Shown piece after piece: positions 35,680 to 46,819 of a stretch of DNA of 64,000 nt. Source of the stretch: Mantis religiosa (taxonomy: Eukaryota; Arthropoda; Insecta; Mantodea; Mantidae); NCBI GenBank assembly GCA_030765055.1, contig CM060951.1, forward strand, positions 49,290,291 through 49,354,290. Direction: 5' to 3'. The notes below the pieces were generated by a model. It ran no database searches, had not been told where the DNA came from, and worked only from the letters and a program-made list of their open reading frames with translations. How positions within the stretch are numbered: position 1 is the first letter of the stretch; the number at the start of each line of letters is the position of its first letter. The position numbers were made by a program, and so were the translations under genes.

Positions 35680-36470
35680 GGTCGTCCTGAACAGCACCAT
35701 CGTAGCGGGCCAGACGATCCAGGTGTACCACCAAGGGGAGGGGATCCGTCCCCTTCAGCTGCCGTGGTGTGGGCGCTGCGGATCCCTAGCACTAGTAGTA
35801 CCTCTGATGTTACTAGAGGAACCTCAGGCCGAACATTCGAGCCCCTCCCTCTGGGAATTGTTCGGATTGGGTTGGTGTCGAGGGGACAGTGGTTCCTGTG
35901 GGTGATTGGGTACGTCTCCGGACGGGGTTGAGGGAAGCCATTAACATTCCCGGGTACTAGCCTGCAGAGCTAGTAGAAGGCGTGCTAGATCGCCAGGCCG
36001 CCCCACCAAGGTCATATCGGCAGCCTTCACCTTTTGGTGTCGGCGCACGTAAGTGGCGTATCCACTTCCATCCCGTCTTGTGTCCTTGGACCAGATGAGG
36101 GGCTTGTTAGTAACCCAGGCCTTGCCCTATGGAAAGCCTTACGGAGGACGCCGGGTGCCCTTTGAGACAGCTCTGATACTCCCTGATTGAAAAAGGCTAG
36201 CTTCTTGGTCCTAGGGCTCCAAGACTAATGAGAGTAGAACCTCTGGACTCAACTGTACCACCAACATCTTCCCTCGGGGCACCTTCTGGATGCGGTAGAC
36301 CAAGTCGTTAATCCTCTTCACCACCCGGTACGGTCCTTGCCACGGCTGTTGAAGTTTTGAGCAGCATCCTTTGGTCCGACTAGGGCGATACTACCAGACC
36401 AGGTCACCTTGCTGGAACCCTTGGCTACTGGCTTGCCTGTCGTATCGGGTCTTCATGCGGCCGCTCGCCT
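35680..36470 (-). pseudogene. gypsy pol C-terminus with GPY-type domain, split
   Basis: After the integrase core the minus strand reads GPYRVVKRINDLVYRIQ, the GPY/F module found at the end of many gypsy-type integrases. It continues to KVPRGKMLVV at 36265, is interrupted by the 519-bp element, and resumes with VVHLDRLARYDG near 35725, ending in a stop near 35680. An in-frame stop after GDLVW (near 36392) also breaks it. Confidence 0.83.
35735..36253. mobile_element. 519-bp GC-rich mobile element, unknown class, copy 2
   Basis: This is the inverted counterpart of 13051-13567, flanked by an exact 11-bp duplication TGTACCACCAA (35724-35734, 36254-36264). The insertion splits a pol reading frame: in minus sense GKMLVV is followed by the element, then LVVHLDRLARYDGAVQDDQP and a stop. 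This proves that the element is younger than, and foreign to, the gypsy copy. No inverted ends, tail or known head are seen. Confidence 0.88.
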
Positions 36471-36471
36471 T

Positions 36472-36969
36472 CTAGATGTTCTGACGAGCCATCTCGTGCA
36501 TGTCGTGAAGATGGTCCACCAGGTTCTCCACATACTCAGTTGCCGGCTGTTTTGCGTCCGGGGGGCTCCCAAAGGCCAGATCACAGGGGAGGCGTAATTC
36601 TTGGCCGAACATTAAGCTTGTGGACGTAAACCCAGTGGTGTCGTGTGTTGACGAGCGGTAGGCCAGCAGGAACAGTGGCACCTTGACGTCCCAGTCTCGC
36701 TGATGGCTGGCCACTACCTTCCTCAGGTGTTCTTCCAAGGTCTTGATGTACCTCTCGGCCATGCCGTCCGATTGCGGATGTAGGAGTGTTGTGCGGGTTC
36801 TGTTCACACCAAGCCTTTCCAATGGCTCCTTCATTAGGTTAGACTCAAAATTGGTGCCCTGATCACTATGGAGCTGTAACGGCACCCCAAAACGGCAGAA
36901 CAGTTGCTCCACGAGGCAGTCTGTGATTGTCTTCGCCTCCTGATTCGGAATGGCATACACGTTTATCAA
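36472..36969 (-). pseudogene. gypsy-type integrase core
   Basis: A 165-codon frame. Integrase joins the cDNA ends to the target. HSDQGTNFES carries the second catalytic Asp and DGMAERYIKTL the Glu, with 35 residues between them, which is the D35E spacing of retroviral-type integrases. VYAIPNQEA at the N-terminus is the stretch after the first Asp, which is missing because the deletion ends here. DTTGFTSTSLMFGQELRLPCD is also typical. The start codon is an artefact of truncation. Confidence 0.9.
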
Positions 36970-37201
36970 GTTCCATTTCGACTCTCCCTTACGACTATCT
37001 ACTCAACTAACTCCGGCTTCCATTTATACGTCCACTGATATTTCTAGACATTTCTGGAATGTTCTGTAACAAACAAGAGGCAGCTATCTGCCTCTTTATA
37101 AGTTTCAGCAGACTTTTATCTCCGCGTTACCCTATCTGTCCCTTATCTCCGCGCTGCACTATCTGTCTCTTTGTGTGCTTCGGCAGCACCTCCTCGCAAC
37201 A
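36966..37201 (-). repeat. Truncated 5' LTR of the gypsy-type element
   Basis: It matches the 3' LTR from TGTTGCGA through the TATA region to GGAACTT and then runs into integrase. The bases at the join (ACACG.TTAT.AAGTTCC) look alike in the intact LTR and here, so short homology may have mediated the deletion. Confidence 0.82.
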
Positions 37202-37205
37202 ATAT

Positions 37206-37600
37206 TGTCGGCGACAGTATGAAGTAGCACAGGCCATAGCACGTGTGGGTGGGTTCGATCCCGGCAGGGGTCTTCCTGAGCTAGGGTTTCTCGGCGGTCT
37301 CCCCGAGTCGCTAGTAACATGTTGAAAAGGTCTCTTTCACCTTCCAAATTTCCTTTTCTCCCATTTCACCTCACCTCTTTTCACCCGTTTTGGTTCTTTC
37401 AGGGATGCAATGTAACGACAAGTATCTCGGTACTGCATGGCAGGGAAACGCCACCGGAGCTTCAATCTGAAACTGTTAGGGACCCTGACCTATGCTCGGC
37501 CGTGGCTCTCGGATCTCTCCCTTATGACCATATGAACTACAGTGCCGAAGTCCGCCTCTTTATCTTACTTTGTGGTAGCCTTGGAGTGTGTTTGTAATTC
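37206..37600 (+). repeat. SINE-like family C copy
   Basis: The reverse strand matches 56700-57280 in several blocks: GATCCGAGAGCCACGGCC against GATCCAAGGAGCCACGAC, CAGGGTCCCTAACAG against CAGGGTCCTTACAG, and GAGGTGAAATGGGAG. A tRNA-like B box GGGTTCGATCCC lies at about 37250. The gypsy element inserted at its edge. Confidence 0.65.
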
Positions 37601-39099
37601 GAATATTGGATGCACCAAATCATCGTGCAGTACTGCACAATAATATAACGTTTTACGCCACTTTTATTCTTTACATAATGATAAAATTCAGAGATTAGCT
37701 TTATGTATTCTTTCCTTTAATTCTTCAGTGTACAGAATGAAATTTTAAGCCACCCTGTGTAGTCGCCGTTACCTGCTTTGAGATTCAAGGAGTTTTATAT
37801 CCATTTTGTTTGAACTTGTCAATACTTGGATTCGTGTAATTGAATTAGATTTATAACAAAATTGTAAACCGGTAAACATATTCTAAGTTAATTGTAATTA
37901 TGTAAGCAGAAAAGGACAAAAGACAATTGCTCGAGTCCAACGAATTAATTACCTCAGTCATACCTGTTGCTGACACATTTTATCTCCACAAAGTGAGATG
38001 AGAAGGTAGGTAGAGATACCATAATAAATGACGTCACGGAGTGCACATCGGTATTATTAGAACTGCTACTAACGTATGAACCGATAACATTTTGAAACAA
38101 ATGCGAAAAATGTCCTGTGTTTTTATCGGATTGTTGTTATGATGACTTGTGCTTTGAAGTTAGACAGTTATTTTAATATAAACTATTTATAGCAACAAAT
38201 GGAAATTTAAACAGCCGTTTACCAAAGCAATGTATAAAGCTTTCAACTTCATTTTTCGCAGTCCTTCTTATCAGCATCTTTCAATATTCGAAATGCTCCT
38301 TGGATAATGAATTTAGTTTAGTAATGTAAATTTATCAAGAGGGCTTGAGAATCAAAGTATCACGATTATTGTTCACTACTTAAAATATTATATAATTGAA
38401 CTGAAGTTCAATATTTTCCAAAACACACGCTGAAAAAGTTTGAAACATTTACATACATATATATACAAAAAATGTATCTCTTAAACTGATTGGATTAAAC
38501 AGTTTGGATTGGTTGCACCACAATACATGAATCCAAACCAAAGTACTCAGCTATCGTTTGCCGACATTTTGTTCGTAAAGAATCCACCTAATTAAGACAC
38601 CGCGTCACACCTCTTCATGAAGAAAGCTAAATTTTTTTTTTCGAAAATGTCATAGGATGCAGAAGAAACTGATGTTGAATAAATCGTAAACTAAGATAAC
38701 CTCCTTTTTGTGCAATTATATTGATCTTTTATTACTACACAGAATTAGTTAATGTTAATTCAGAACGGCAACTTAAGATAAAATTGCCAATATACATTTT
38801 ATGAATGATAAACATATCTTAACATTCGGTATTAACCAAAATTATTAGTCATTTTTGCACAAAAATACGAAAACCGAGTAAACATTTATCATGTACATGA
38901 TTTTTTTTAAAATCCTCATCTGAAAGTTAAATAGTATGTAATTCAAATATAAAATAAAAATAAGAGAGGTACATCAAGGGTTTAGGAAAAGAAGTAAAAT
39001 AGATTTCATTATTTTTAGATTAAGAAGTCGAAAAGGAAATTGAATGTAGAAATCTGCGCATTTATACTTTGTTGACTTTTCATAAGCTTTCAACCGAAT

Positions 39100-39138
<39 letters not shown>

Positions 39139-39564
39139 CGCAATCATGGATGTTTTAACAGGCTCAAATACTCTTCCAAGGTTAAGTGCTAAATTTAATT
39201 GAAGTATTATATCCTAACACGAGAGCAAAAATATGCATGAATGATAAAACCAAAGCTGAAGGTAATCTCCAAAGTTCTATCCGCAAATGTATAAAGATTG
39301 CAATAAAATTTTATATTGTAATGTCAATAAAGAAAACTAGATGCGCGTCCAGATCTTTAAAATGTAAACTAATATAAGTGTCTATATTATAAAAAAACAC
39401 TCGTCAGGTGTGCAGTTAATATTACTGACTTTTAAGATTATCAGGTTTTGCCTAAGGGATATTGTATAGAAGAGTAAATGTCTTAAGACTGAAAATGTTT
39501 ATAATCATGACGGGATCAGTGATGAAATATAGCGCAGAAGCTTATTAAAAGAAAAAAAAAATGC
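37601..39564. other. No gene seen; short poly(A) at 39101-39136
   Basis: AT-rich DNA. Apart from the poly(A) run, nothing was recognised. Confidence 0.5.
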
Positions 39565-39573
39565 CAGAACAGA

Positions 39574-39575
<2 letters not shown>

Positions 39576-39610
<35 letters not shown>

Positions 39611-39840
39611 TAATTTACGTCCTCCAGCTTTAAGTCATATCGGATGATGAATGAAATGGGTGAAATGATGCTCAAATGTGTCCGGAGTCCATGGAGCTTA
39701 GAGTTACCCGACATTCGTCTATCAGGATAAGGGAAAACCCCGGAAAAACCTTATCCAGGTAAATCACCCTGACCGAGATTTGAACTCGGGACCTCTTGAA
39801 CGTGAAGCAGACACGCTATCCTCTACGCTACCGAGGTGGG
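39576..39840 (-). repeat. tRNA-SINE family B copy with poly(A) tail and target duplication
   Basis: The minus strand reads tRNA-like head (39840 leftward: CCACCTCGGTAGCGTAGAGG, then GAGTTCAAATCTCGG), body, and a poly(A) tail (poly(T) on plus, 39576-39609). Flanks are an exact 11-bp CAGAACAGATC (39565-39575, 39841-39851). This is the best-preserved SINE in the window and defines the family ends. Confidence 0.93.
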
Positions 39841-39851
39841 CAGAACAGATC

Positions 39852-40494
39852 ATGGTTACAGCAGTAACGAATACCTTTACAAATTATACTGAGAAAAGTC
39901 AGATTACACAGAGTAAAAAATGAAAATGTGACACTAAAATGCAATATTATAAATCCTAGAAAATTCATGAAAGGAGAAGAGTGGGAGCTCACATAGACAT
40001 AACCGAAGGCATCAGGCAGATCAAGATAGCTTGAGTCATACTCCCAACAGGAAAGCAGAGATTCGGGACAATCCGAAATAAGGACTGTTGAAAATACCAC
40101 TGATATCATCTCTCTGAAAATTCCCTGTGTGAACATGAATAGGCCATGGGCCTGTACAAAAAAAGACGATGACAGTTTATTCAATTTTTCAATTTTTAGT
40201 TGTGCTTCTAAATCAGTGGAGTTCAATATTTATATTTACAATTAAATATTAATATACATTTTTAAATGATATATAAGGCTTCAACTAACGCCTATAGACA
40301 GAAAAAATACTAGGTTTATTAACACTATCATCCATTGGGCCGGCGGTACTTCGATAACACTCATGCATCTCTCAGTTACTATAAACGAGAATTTTGAAGT
40401 CGACCACACCCAAAGCATCGCTTCACTTCATATGTCTCTTTGACTGGCATATTTGTGTGATAATATCTTAGATTAATCAAATACATGTACAACC
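39852..40494. other. No gene seen
   Basis: A 132-codon minus frame (39828-40226) starts inside the SINE flank and has no family features, so it was not called. Confidence 0.5.
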
Positions 40495-40600
40495 GCTCTG
40501 TTAGTTGGACGCTGGCCTAAGCCCAAGGTGGCCGGTTCCAACACGGCACACACCAATGACCTTTTAGTTCCTTAGAAGTGATAGTCTCTGCTAGTAGTTT
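40495..40600 (+). repeat. tRNA-like SINE head, weak
   Basis: CGCTCTGTTAGTTGGACGCTGG and GGTGGCCGGTTCCAACACGG resemble A and B boxes. It is isolated and diverged. Confidence 0.4.
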
Positions 40601-41411
40601 ACAGACTTGGACACCAAGCTCCTTGTTAACTTTTATTTTATATTTTCTAAATAGCGGCTGTAATGATTTGGAGCTGCATACCATATACTTAGTATATTGA
40701 ATGTCAACACGTCTTGAATCTTCCAGTATTAGCTTGCGAAATTTCCTTTATTCGGAAATAAGATGTATAATTCGTAAACCATAGACCTGACTGCACAAAA
40801 ATATCAATTTACAGTTAATGTATTTGAGATAACTGTTTTGTGTATCAACAACAAACATACTGACGTAGGTACTGATCTATTTCGAAAATTCTCTTTTGTT
40901 TTCTTTTTCTAAAAGGGGCCTTATAACACGTAGTTTTAAATATTATAACGAATTTTTGGGCGAAATCATTTATTTATTTAGAAACCTGACCTTATTACAA
41001 AGTTTTGCGATGGGACACAGAAAGCTTACAAATTGCTCTTCTGATTTATAAATAGAAATAGTACTGACAATGTCATTTAAGTAAATATGCAATTATTCTT
41101 AAATGTTAGAGAAAGTAAATTGAATAATACTTAAAAAATAAACATCTCTTTAATATCTCTATTACACTTATATAAACATAATTATAATCCTTAAGTTGCC
41201 ACTTCGTAAACAAGTGAAATGCAAGAATTTATCAGACATTTTTTTTTTTTACATTTGTTGTTTCGTCTGGTTTTCACTATTAAACTTACAGGCTGTACAG
41301 GTATTTACGAAAAGGAATGTCCCGTCTTATTTAAAGTGAGAATTTTACTTTAATTATGACTAAAAGAGCTGCTCTATAATATGATATTATATTTTAGTAA
41401 GTAAAAACATT
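40601..41411. other. No gene seen
   Basis: AT-rich spacer. Confidence 0.5.
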
Positions 41412-41711
41412 GGAAATTAATTGTTCTTTTCCACTGGCCGAGTGTAGGCTAAAGTATGGAAAGATAGAGTCAGACTGAAAAATTCAATGCCATAGCCGGG
41501 ATTTGTACCACGGATCTTCAGGTTGCCGTCCAGCCACTCTAGCCCTTGAGCTACTATGTAGTATATAGTAGCTCAATGGTTTAGAGCGACTGGACGGCAA
41601 ACAGAAGATCCGTGGTACAAATCCCGGCTATGGCATTGAATTTTTCAGTCTGACTCTACGTTTCCACAATTTAGCCCACATACGGCTAGTGTGTAAGAAC
41701 AATTAATTTCC
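41412..41711. repeat. 300-bp palindrome of tRNA-SINE family A
   Basis: Two family A bodies lie head to head, centred at about 41561. Outer ends are the exact inverted pair GGAAATTAATTGTTCTT (41412-41428) and its complement (41695-41711). Each arm has the tRNA-like module and CAATGCCATAGCCGGGATTTG or its complement. The centre (CTACTATGTAGTATATAGTAG) has almost no spacer, so the arms could extrude as a near-perfect cruciform. Confidence 0.88.
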
Positions 41712-41734
41712 ATTAATTTGCCTAATAGTGGTTA

Positions 41735-41985
41735 ACTATAAAGCCCGGGCCTTAAAGTACTTACATGTTGTAAGTCGCCATTAAGGTAGTTGTCTCATGT
41801 GTTTATGAGTACTCCTAAGTGGTTTACCTGGAAAAACACTAGTCAGTTGGAGAATTTAATGTCATATCGGCACGTTGGCCATAGTAGCTCAAGGATTGGA
41901 GCGGCTGGATGGCAACCAGAAGATCCGTGGTTAAAATCCCGGCTATGGAATTCAATTTTTCAGTCTGACTCTATCTTTCCATATA
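41735..41985 (+). repeat. tRNA-SINE family A copy
   Basis: In order: 5' extension (GGGCCTTAAAGTACTTACA to TCGGCACGTTGGCCA), tRNA-like module (about 41876-41948), and body ending TCTGACTCTATCTTTCC. It lies next to the palindrome, in the orientation of that palindrome's right arm. Confidence 0.8.
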
Positions 41986-42580
41986 ATTCCAAGTAAAAAC
42001 ATTGTTTACATTGTTGATGCAAAGGTCTTAGATTTAAACATTTTCCGTTACGTTCAGCTGCTTTGAAATGTAATATTTTAACTGGGTATTTTAGGAATAT
42101 TGTGTGCTTAGTAATGTCATACAATTTAAATGTTTCTTTAGTGTCTCAAACCTAACTATTAAAGCAAGGAAAGTCATGTTACTTCCCTTTCACAATTTTT
42201 CAGCCGAAGATTGATTCTTCATTGCTTTATTGTATTTGTGTCACTATACAGAGGAAGCTTTATTTTTTGTCTGCATTTTACTTTTTGCCGCCTTAAGAAC
42301 AGATTTTCCCAATATGAAATTTGATAAATCCATGAATCATTGTATCATAGATGGAAGAAAGACTTAAGGTAGTATATTACTCTTCTATAGGAAGACAGGA
42401 TGATATGCCCTTGCACCCTCGCGATGAAGTAGAGTAAATTAGATTTGATTAGAATGATTTTGAGGCCAAACAACTCTTGGTTAAATTATGGGAGCTCAGC
42501 TTTTGCTGCTGGTGGATTTGCTCCGTGGTTACCTCGGATGCCCGCAAGTCATGCGGGGGACCCGGAATGTTGCAACACAA
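41986..42580. other. No gene seen; GC-richer patch at 42490-42580
   Basis: The patch contains GCTCCGTGGTTACCTCGGATG and GGGGACCCGGAATG, which may be a relic of a tRNA-like SINE. No gene. Confidence 0.45.
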
Positions 42581-42589
42581 AAATTACAT

Positions 42590-42990
42590 TACAATAATTA
42601 GCAAATTACAAAAGTTGCTCGAAGTGGCTTTCTCTTGCTTCGATGCATCCAGTAAGCGTAGTGTTCCATGATCTGCCGTACTCTGCTGAAAATTCTTGGT
42701 ATGTTTCCTTTATTATCTAATCCAGCTTGAATACGTTCTCTCAAAATGTCAATATAATGTACAAGTCGCCTAACCAAAAACTTCAAATGTTTCCATAAGA
42801 AGAAATCCATGCATCGAAGCAAGATGAAGCCACTTCGAGCAACTATTGTTTTTATAACCTTCGATTTTTTTTGCTATAACTCTGATATACTTGATTTTCA
42901 TATCCATGTACACATGAACATGTTTTACTCTTTTTATGTCAGAAACATCTCCCCCAAATATATGACACCAATAAAGGAACACCCTGTATA
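42590..42990 (-). mobile_element. Internally deleted DDE transposon
   Basis: The right end, read from the minus strand, begins TACAGGGTGTTCCTTTATTG, a start common among insect DDE transposons. Subterminal inverted repeats TTGCTCGAAGTGGCTTTCTC (about 42613) and GCCACTTCGAGCAA (about 42825-42838), with CTTGCTTCGATGCAT also inverted, bracket a short coding piece. The left terminus was not defined. Confidence 0.6.
42598..42822 (-). pseudogene. DDE transposase, C-terminal fragment
   Basis: The 74-codon frame contains MDFFLWKHLKFLVRRLVHYI, then LRERIQAGL and RQIMEHYAYWMHRS. That is the order at the C-terminus of mariner-like insect transposases (xMDFFLWGxLK, RI, R..C). The catalytic Asp before MDFFLW and everything upstream are missing. 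Confidence 0.65.
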
Positions 42991-43149
42991 AATGTTTACA
43001 ATATTCATATAATGGTTTCTAAGTTCATTAAACTACTTTTATCCAATAACTTTAAGTAAGAAGAACCTTATTTAGTTTTTATACTATGTACTTACAACTA
43101 GAGAAGATGTTGCATTCATACTAAAAACTTGATAACGAGGTTTCAGTGG

Positions 43150-43560
43150 AATAACATTTTGAGGTCTCCTGATTTCAAGAAAGAGCATTTTTATAAAAAG
43201 GTTTGTGTGGTGTGTCCGTGTGTCCGTAAACTGCATAACTCAAAAACGGAAAGTTGGTTCAGTATACCAAACTTAGAATTTAAGTTTAGAATCTTCCAAG
43301 AATGTCAAAGGAAGATTTTAAAGAAAATACCGGCATCACTCATTACACTTTACATGGAAAATGTTTTAGAAAATATTGATTTTCTCAAAAATGGCTCTAA
43401 TAATTTTCTTTAAAATTCGTACTGAACGTTTAAGACGTTTTCATGATAAATGTAATGTATATCTGGAATTTTCTGGAATTTTCTCAGAAGTTCTCTATAT
43501 TCTGGATGACTTTTGCATAATTCGGAAACCCTAAGAGATTCTTACTACACAGAAAATTGT
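43150..43560 (+). repeat. Uncharacterised repeat, copy 1
   Basis: ACTGCATAACTCAAAAACGGAAAG, AGAATCTTCCAAGAATGT and CATAATTCGGAAACCCTAAG match in order with the copy at 51480-51830. It is diverged and has no known class. The 94-codon frame inside (43129-43413) is not conserved in the other copy. Confidence 0.5.
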
Positions 43561-43765
43561 AGATCTCGAAATATTGTAATTTTTTAATTTAGCTGTTTTC
43601 AACAGTTTTGAACGGTTCGCTTATGCCAGAAAATGCCACTCGCCGAAAAAGCTTCTTAAAGCTTCTTTCCGAAGAAAGAAATCACGTGGCTTGCACACAT
43701 AAAATATTCAGACTTTTAACAGTAACATGAATTTAACTTCCACTATAAGTTGGGCTAAAAGTTTA

Positions 43766-43987
43766 TTGCCCGCTTCGGTAGCGTGTCTGCTTCACGTTCA
43801 AGAGGTGCCAAGTTCAAATCCCGGTTAGGGCGAGTTACCTATCAGGTTTTTTCCGGGGTTTTCCTTATCCTAGAAGACGAATATCAGGTAAACTCTAAGC
43901 TCCATGGATCCCGGTCTCATTTGAGCATCATTTCACCCATTTCATTCATCGTCCGATATGACTTAACGTTGGAGGAAGTAAATTAAA
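43766..43987 (+). repeat. tRNA-SINE family B copy with target duplication
   Basis: The head is GCCCGCTTCGGTAGCGTGTC, with B box GTTCAAATCCC. The body (TTTGAGCATCATTTCACCCA) and an A-rich tail follow. AAAAGTTTA flanks it on both sides (43757-43765, 43988-43996). Confidence 0.88.
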
Positions 43988-43996
43988 AAAAGTTTA

Positions 43997-46165
43997 CTCC
44001 TCTACTCTAAAATGGTAGGGATTTTTAATTTTTTTCCTGATGCAGAATTGAAAGTGCAAGCACTCATTAAAATATATATACATTTAAAACATAAATATTA
44101 TGCATAAAATGGTAAAATATATGTCAATATTAAAGCTGAACTTCCATATTAAAGGACAGTATAAACTGAAAAAATAATTTTTGGCAGTTTTCGCTAGAAA
44201 GTCACCTGTCAACTTTTAACGTCATTCTGCGATACATTGATTGTAGATATACTTTTGTGTTGACTACTAATAGTCTTAAAGTATGCTACTACAGTTTTCC
44301 TGCCTCTTAAACATTTGGGTGACTCAGTTTGTATAATTATTCGCATTATCCTGCGTGGTGTAACTGCAGTATCAGGCAGCGATTAGGAGGCGGCGAATTA
44401 ATCGAAGTCAGATAATTAAAAAAGAAGATAAATTAATAAAAATGCTTTGCTAAACTAATATAAAAATCTTGTTATAATAATATGAAATTAGAATGGATAA
44501 AGTAATGATTAAAATAGCGGTTGACTTAAAGAATAAGAAGGGAAGAATATAATTTAATATAACATATATACTAGCATCCAGGCAAGGAAGAGAAAATATT
44601 CTTGTAAAAATCTGTACATGCCGGAGAGACAGGAAGGAAGGACCGTTATCTTCTTTGTGCTAGTAAAAGTTCAATGTCTGAGAACTATAGAATACTGCCA
44701 GCCAGGAATGTGTTGGGACAAAGGGGCTTTTAAAATGCAGTTGAGCATGAACGCTAAAGAGATTTACTTCGCTGATTTGATAACGATGTATACCGTTACA
44801 AGCAACTCAGGGTAGGCATTCCCCAACTCAGGGTGGGCTGAACGTCAATGAGTTAAATCAGTTTTGCAAACCAATGAGAAAATTCGAAATAAATGAAGAA
44901 CCAATAATAATGTAACATTTGAAAAGGGTGTGCTAGTTTGGTCATGTGATAACAGGGTTATTGTGATAGGATAAATAATGTAATTTTATTACTTTTTCTA
45001 TAATTCCACTACATTTAACAGAATAGTTAGAGAGGAGGTCAGAATAAGGTTCTTACTGAATCGTGAAGTAACAAAAACTTACCTAAAAGGTGATACTGCG
45101 ACAGGAAGGACGTGTTCATGTGCGTTAAGAAGAGAAGCGAAGATTTATAAGTCTGAAATGCAGGGAAGTTAAGAATTGCGCAACCAGCGTAAGTGGAAGC
45201 TGCATTAGAAGTTTATTAGAGCAAACTAGTCTCCGTATAAAGAAGAAATAGAAACCGCGCGGAAGTAACTTTAAACAAGTAATCCAGAGTTTCAAGTAAA
45301 ATTGAATTTATGTTAGGAATTTTACTAACAGGTGGTCGCCGATCCAAGTCGATAGCAAATTTAGTAGGAATTAAACCAAATAATTATACAACAAACAAAG
45401 TGTTATTAATACGACTGAGTAGCCAACAGCCACCAAAATCCATTTCCTACAACCATATACCTGAGGATAAGAGGACTCATAGCTCCAATTAGAACCCAAT
45501 CAATTTAACACTGGTATGTGGGTTTGCCTCAGTGGTTAGAGTAAAACCAGAAAATAATTGAGTCTTTTTCTTCCGAACCTGTTCCTGATCAATACGGCCT
45601 CCATTGTTTTTTAAAACCATTTTTCACTGGAAACTTGTATAAGGTAAGCAACATAAAGTTTTAAAGTAAGTTTAATATTTTATTACCAAGGATCGATTGC
45701 ATTACTTACTCTGAAAAGTAAAGTATACATCTAGGTATAGATATATCACATGGCTTAAACTTTTCTGTTGGAGTGCCGTTCTTATGAATAATGAAACAGA
45801 AGCAAGCGACAAGGTATGTCACGGAAGACGCTAAAGCTAAAACAAGAATCCGAGAACTGAAATTAACAACTGAAAAGTGAAGTACAAGAGAATGAAATTT
45901 CCCTTAATAGGGCTAGAAAGACAGCTTTATATTATGCAGTCATAGCGAAAGATTCCTAATAAGATGACCCACAATGAGAAAGGATGCTGAAAAGCTTTTT
46001 GGAGAGACTTTTACCAACATGCACCAACTCCGAAATAATATGTACAGTTATTTCTGTTACTAATTTTGTCTGAAGAAAGTTTATGCACTTTTTTTTACAA
46101 CTTTACTATCAGTTAATAAGTTTACTTAGATTTCAAAGCAGAAAAGGTTTTGACAAAGAACTTGA
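43997..46165. other. No gene seen
   Basis: AT-rich DNA with short frames only. AACTCAGGGT.GGC is repeated at about 44805 and 44825. A tRNA-like stub (GGTTTGCCTCAGTGGTTAGAG) occurs near 45518. Confidence 0.5.
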
Positions 46166-46495
46166 TTGTATTTCGAGTCAACTCTTGCTAGTTTCCTTTT
46201 ACCTGAGATAAAAGTCCTTAATAGTTCTTTATGCTATAAGGGAGCTAGTTATAACTTACCACCAGAGGACTCACTTGCGCCCAAACGAAGAGACGGTTCG
46301 CGTTACCAATTTGAAGATAATATATCTGCAGTAGGATGTGCTTTTGTTGTTTATGAAAACCAATCGGAACTAACTCACTCCATGTTAAAATTGTCACCTG
46401 AATGTTCTGTATTCCAGTCGTCGGAGCTCTTAGCAATTAAAGAAGCTATAAAATGGTGTACTGATAATGTACTTCCCTGGAGAGGAAATTTCTAA
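46166..46495 (+). pseudogene. RNase H domain fragment of a non-LTR retrotransposon
   Basis: A 109-codon frame with RRDGSRYQ (first Asp), VGCAFVVYENQSELTHSMLK and CSVFQSSELLAIKEAIKWC (catalytic Glu). These are hallmarks of the RNase H domain that follows RT in I-, R1- and some jockey-like LINEs and removes RNA from the hybrid. The domain stops before the last Asp. No RT is adjacent, so this is an isolated fragment. Confidence 0.78.
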
Positions 46496-46819
46496 TTACT
46501 TGTAAAGATAAAATATGCATAATACTATGCTTACCACAACATGGGTGGAAAAAATAAGTTTTCTAAGAAAAATTATGCAACCCCTTTCATTGAGAACTTG
46601 AAATTAATTTATTTATTTTCGAATGTAAGCGTTTGTTGTCTAACACTATTTTTTAAAAGGTTACAAGCTTCACGTCATCAAGCGCAACTTCTACTACAGG
46701 CAGCATTTAACTGATAACCACGGGAGACTTACTTTAAAACTTTTAGAAAATATATTGTAGACAGTCAAATGCTCACTCTGAAATCATATGAGGATATTAA
46801 CAAGGGGAAAGTAACGTAA
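46496..46819. other. No gene seen
   Basis: Short AT-rich spacer. Confidence 0.5.

Larger units (their letters stand above)
35252..37201 (-). mobile_element. Ty3/gypsy-type element, deleted to integrase plus LTRs
   Basis: In minus sense it begins TGTTGCGAGG (37201) and ends GTCACA (35252). Flanks are ATAT (37202-37205) and GTAT (35248-35251), a near-match duplication. The order is partial 5' LTR (37201-36966), integrase, pol end split by a GC-rich insert, then full 3' LTR (35645-35252). Gag, protease, RT and the end of the 5' LTR are missing. The junction at about 36965 joins LTR sequence directly to integrase. Confidence 0.88.

Noticed and set aside
39828..40226. A 132-codon minus-strand frame
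   Set aside because: It begins in SINE flank, has no recognisable motif, and its length is not unusual for AT-rich DNA with chance gaps between stops.
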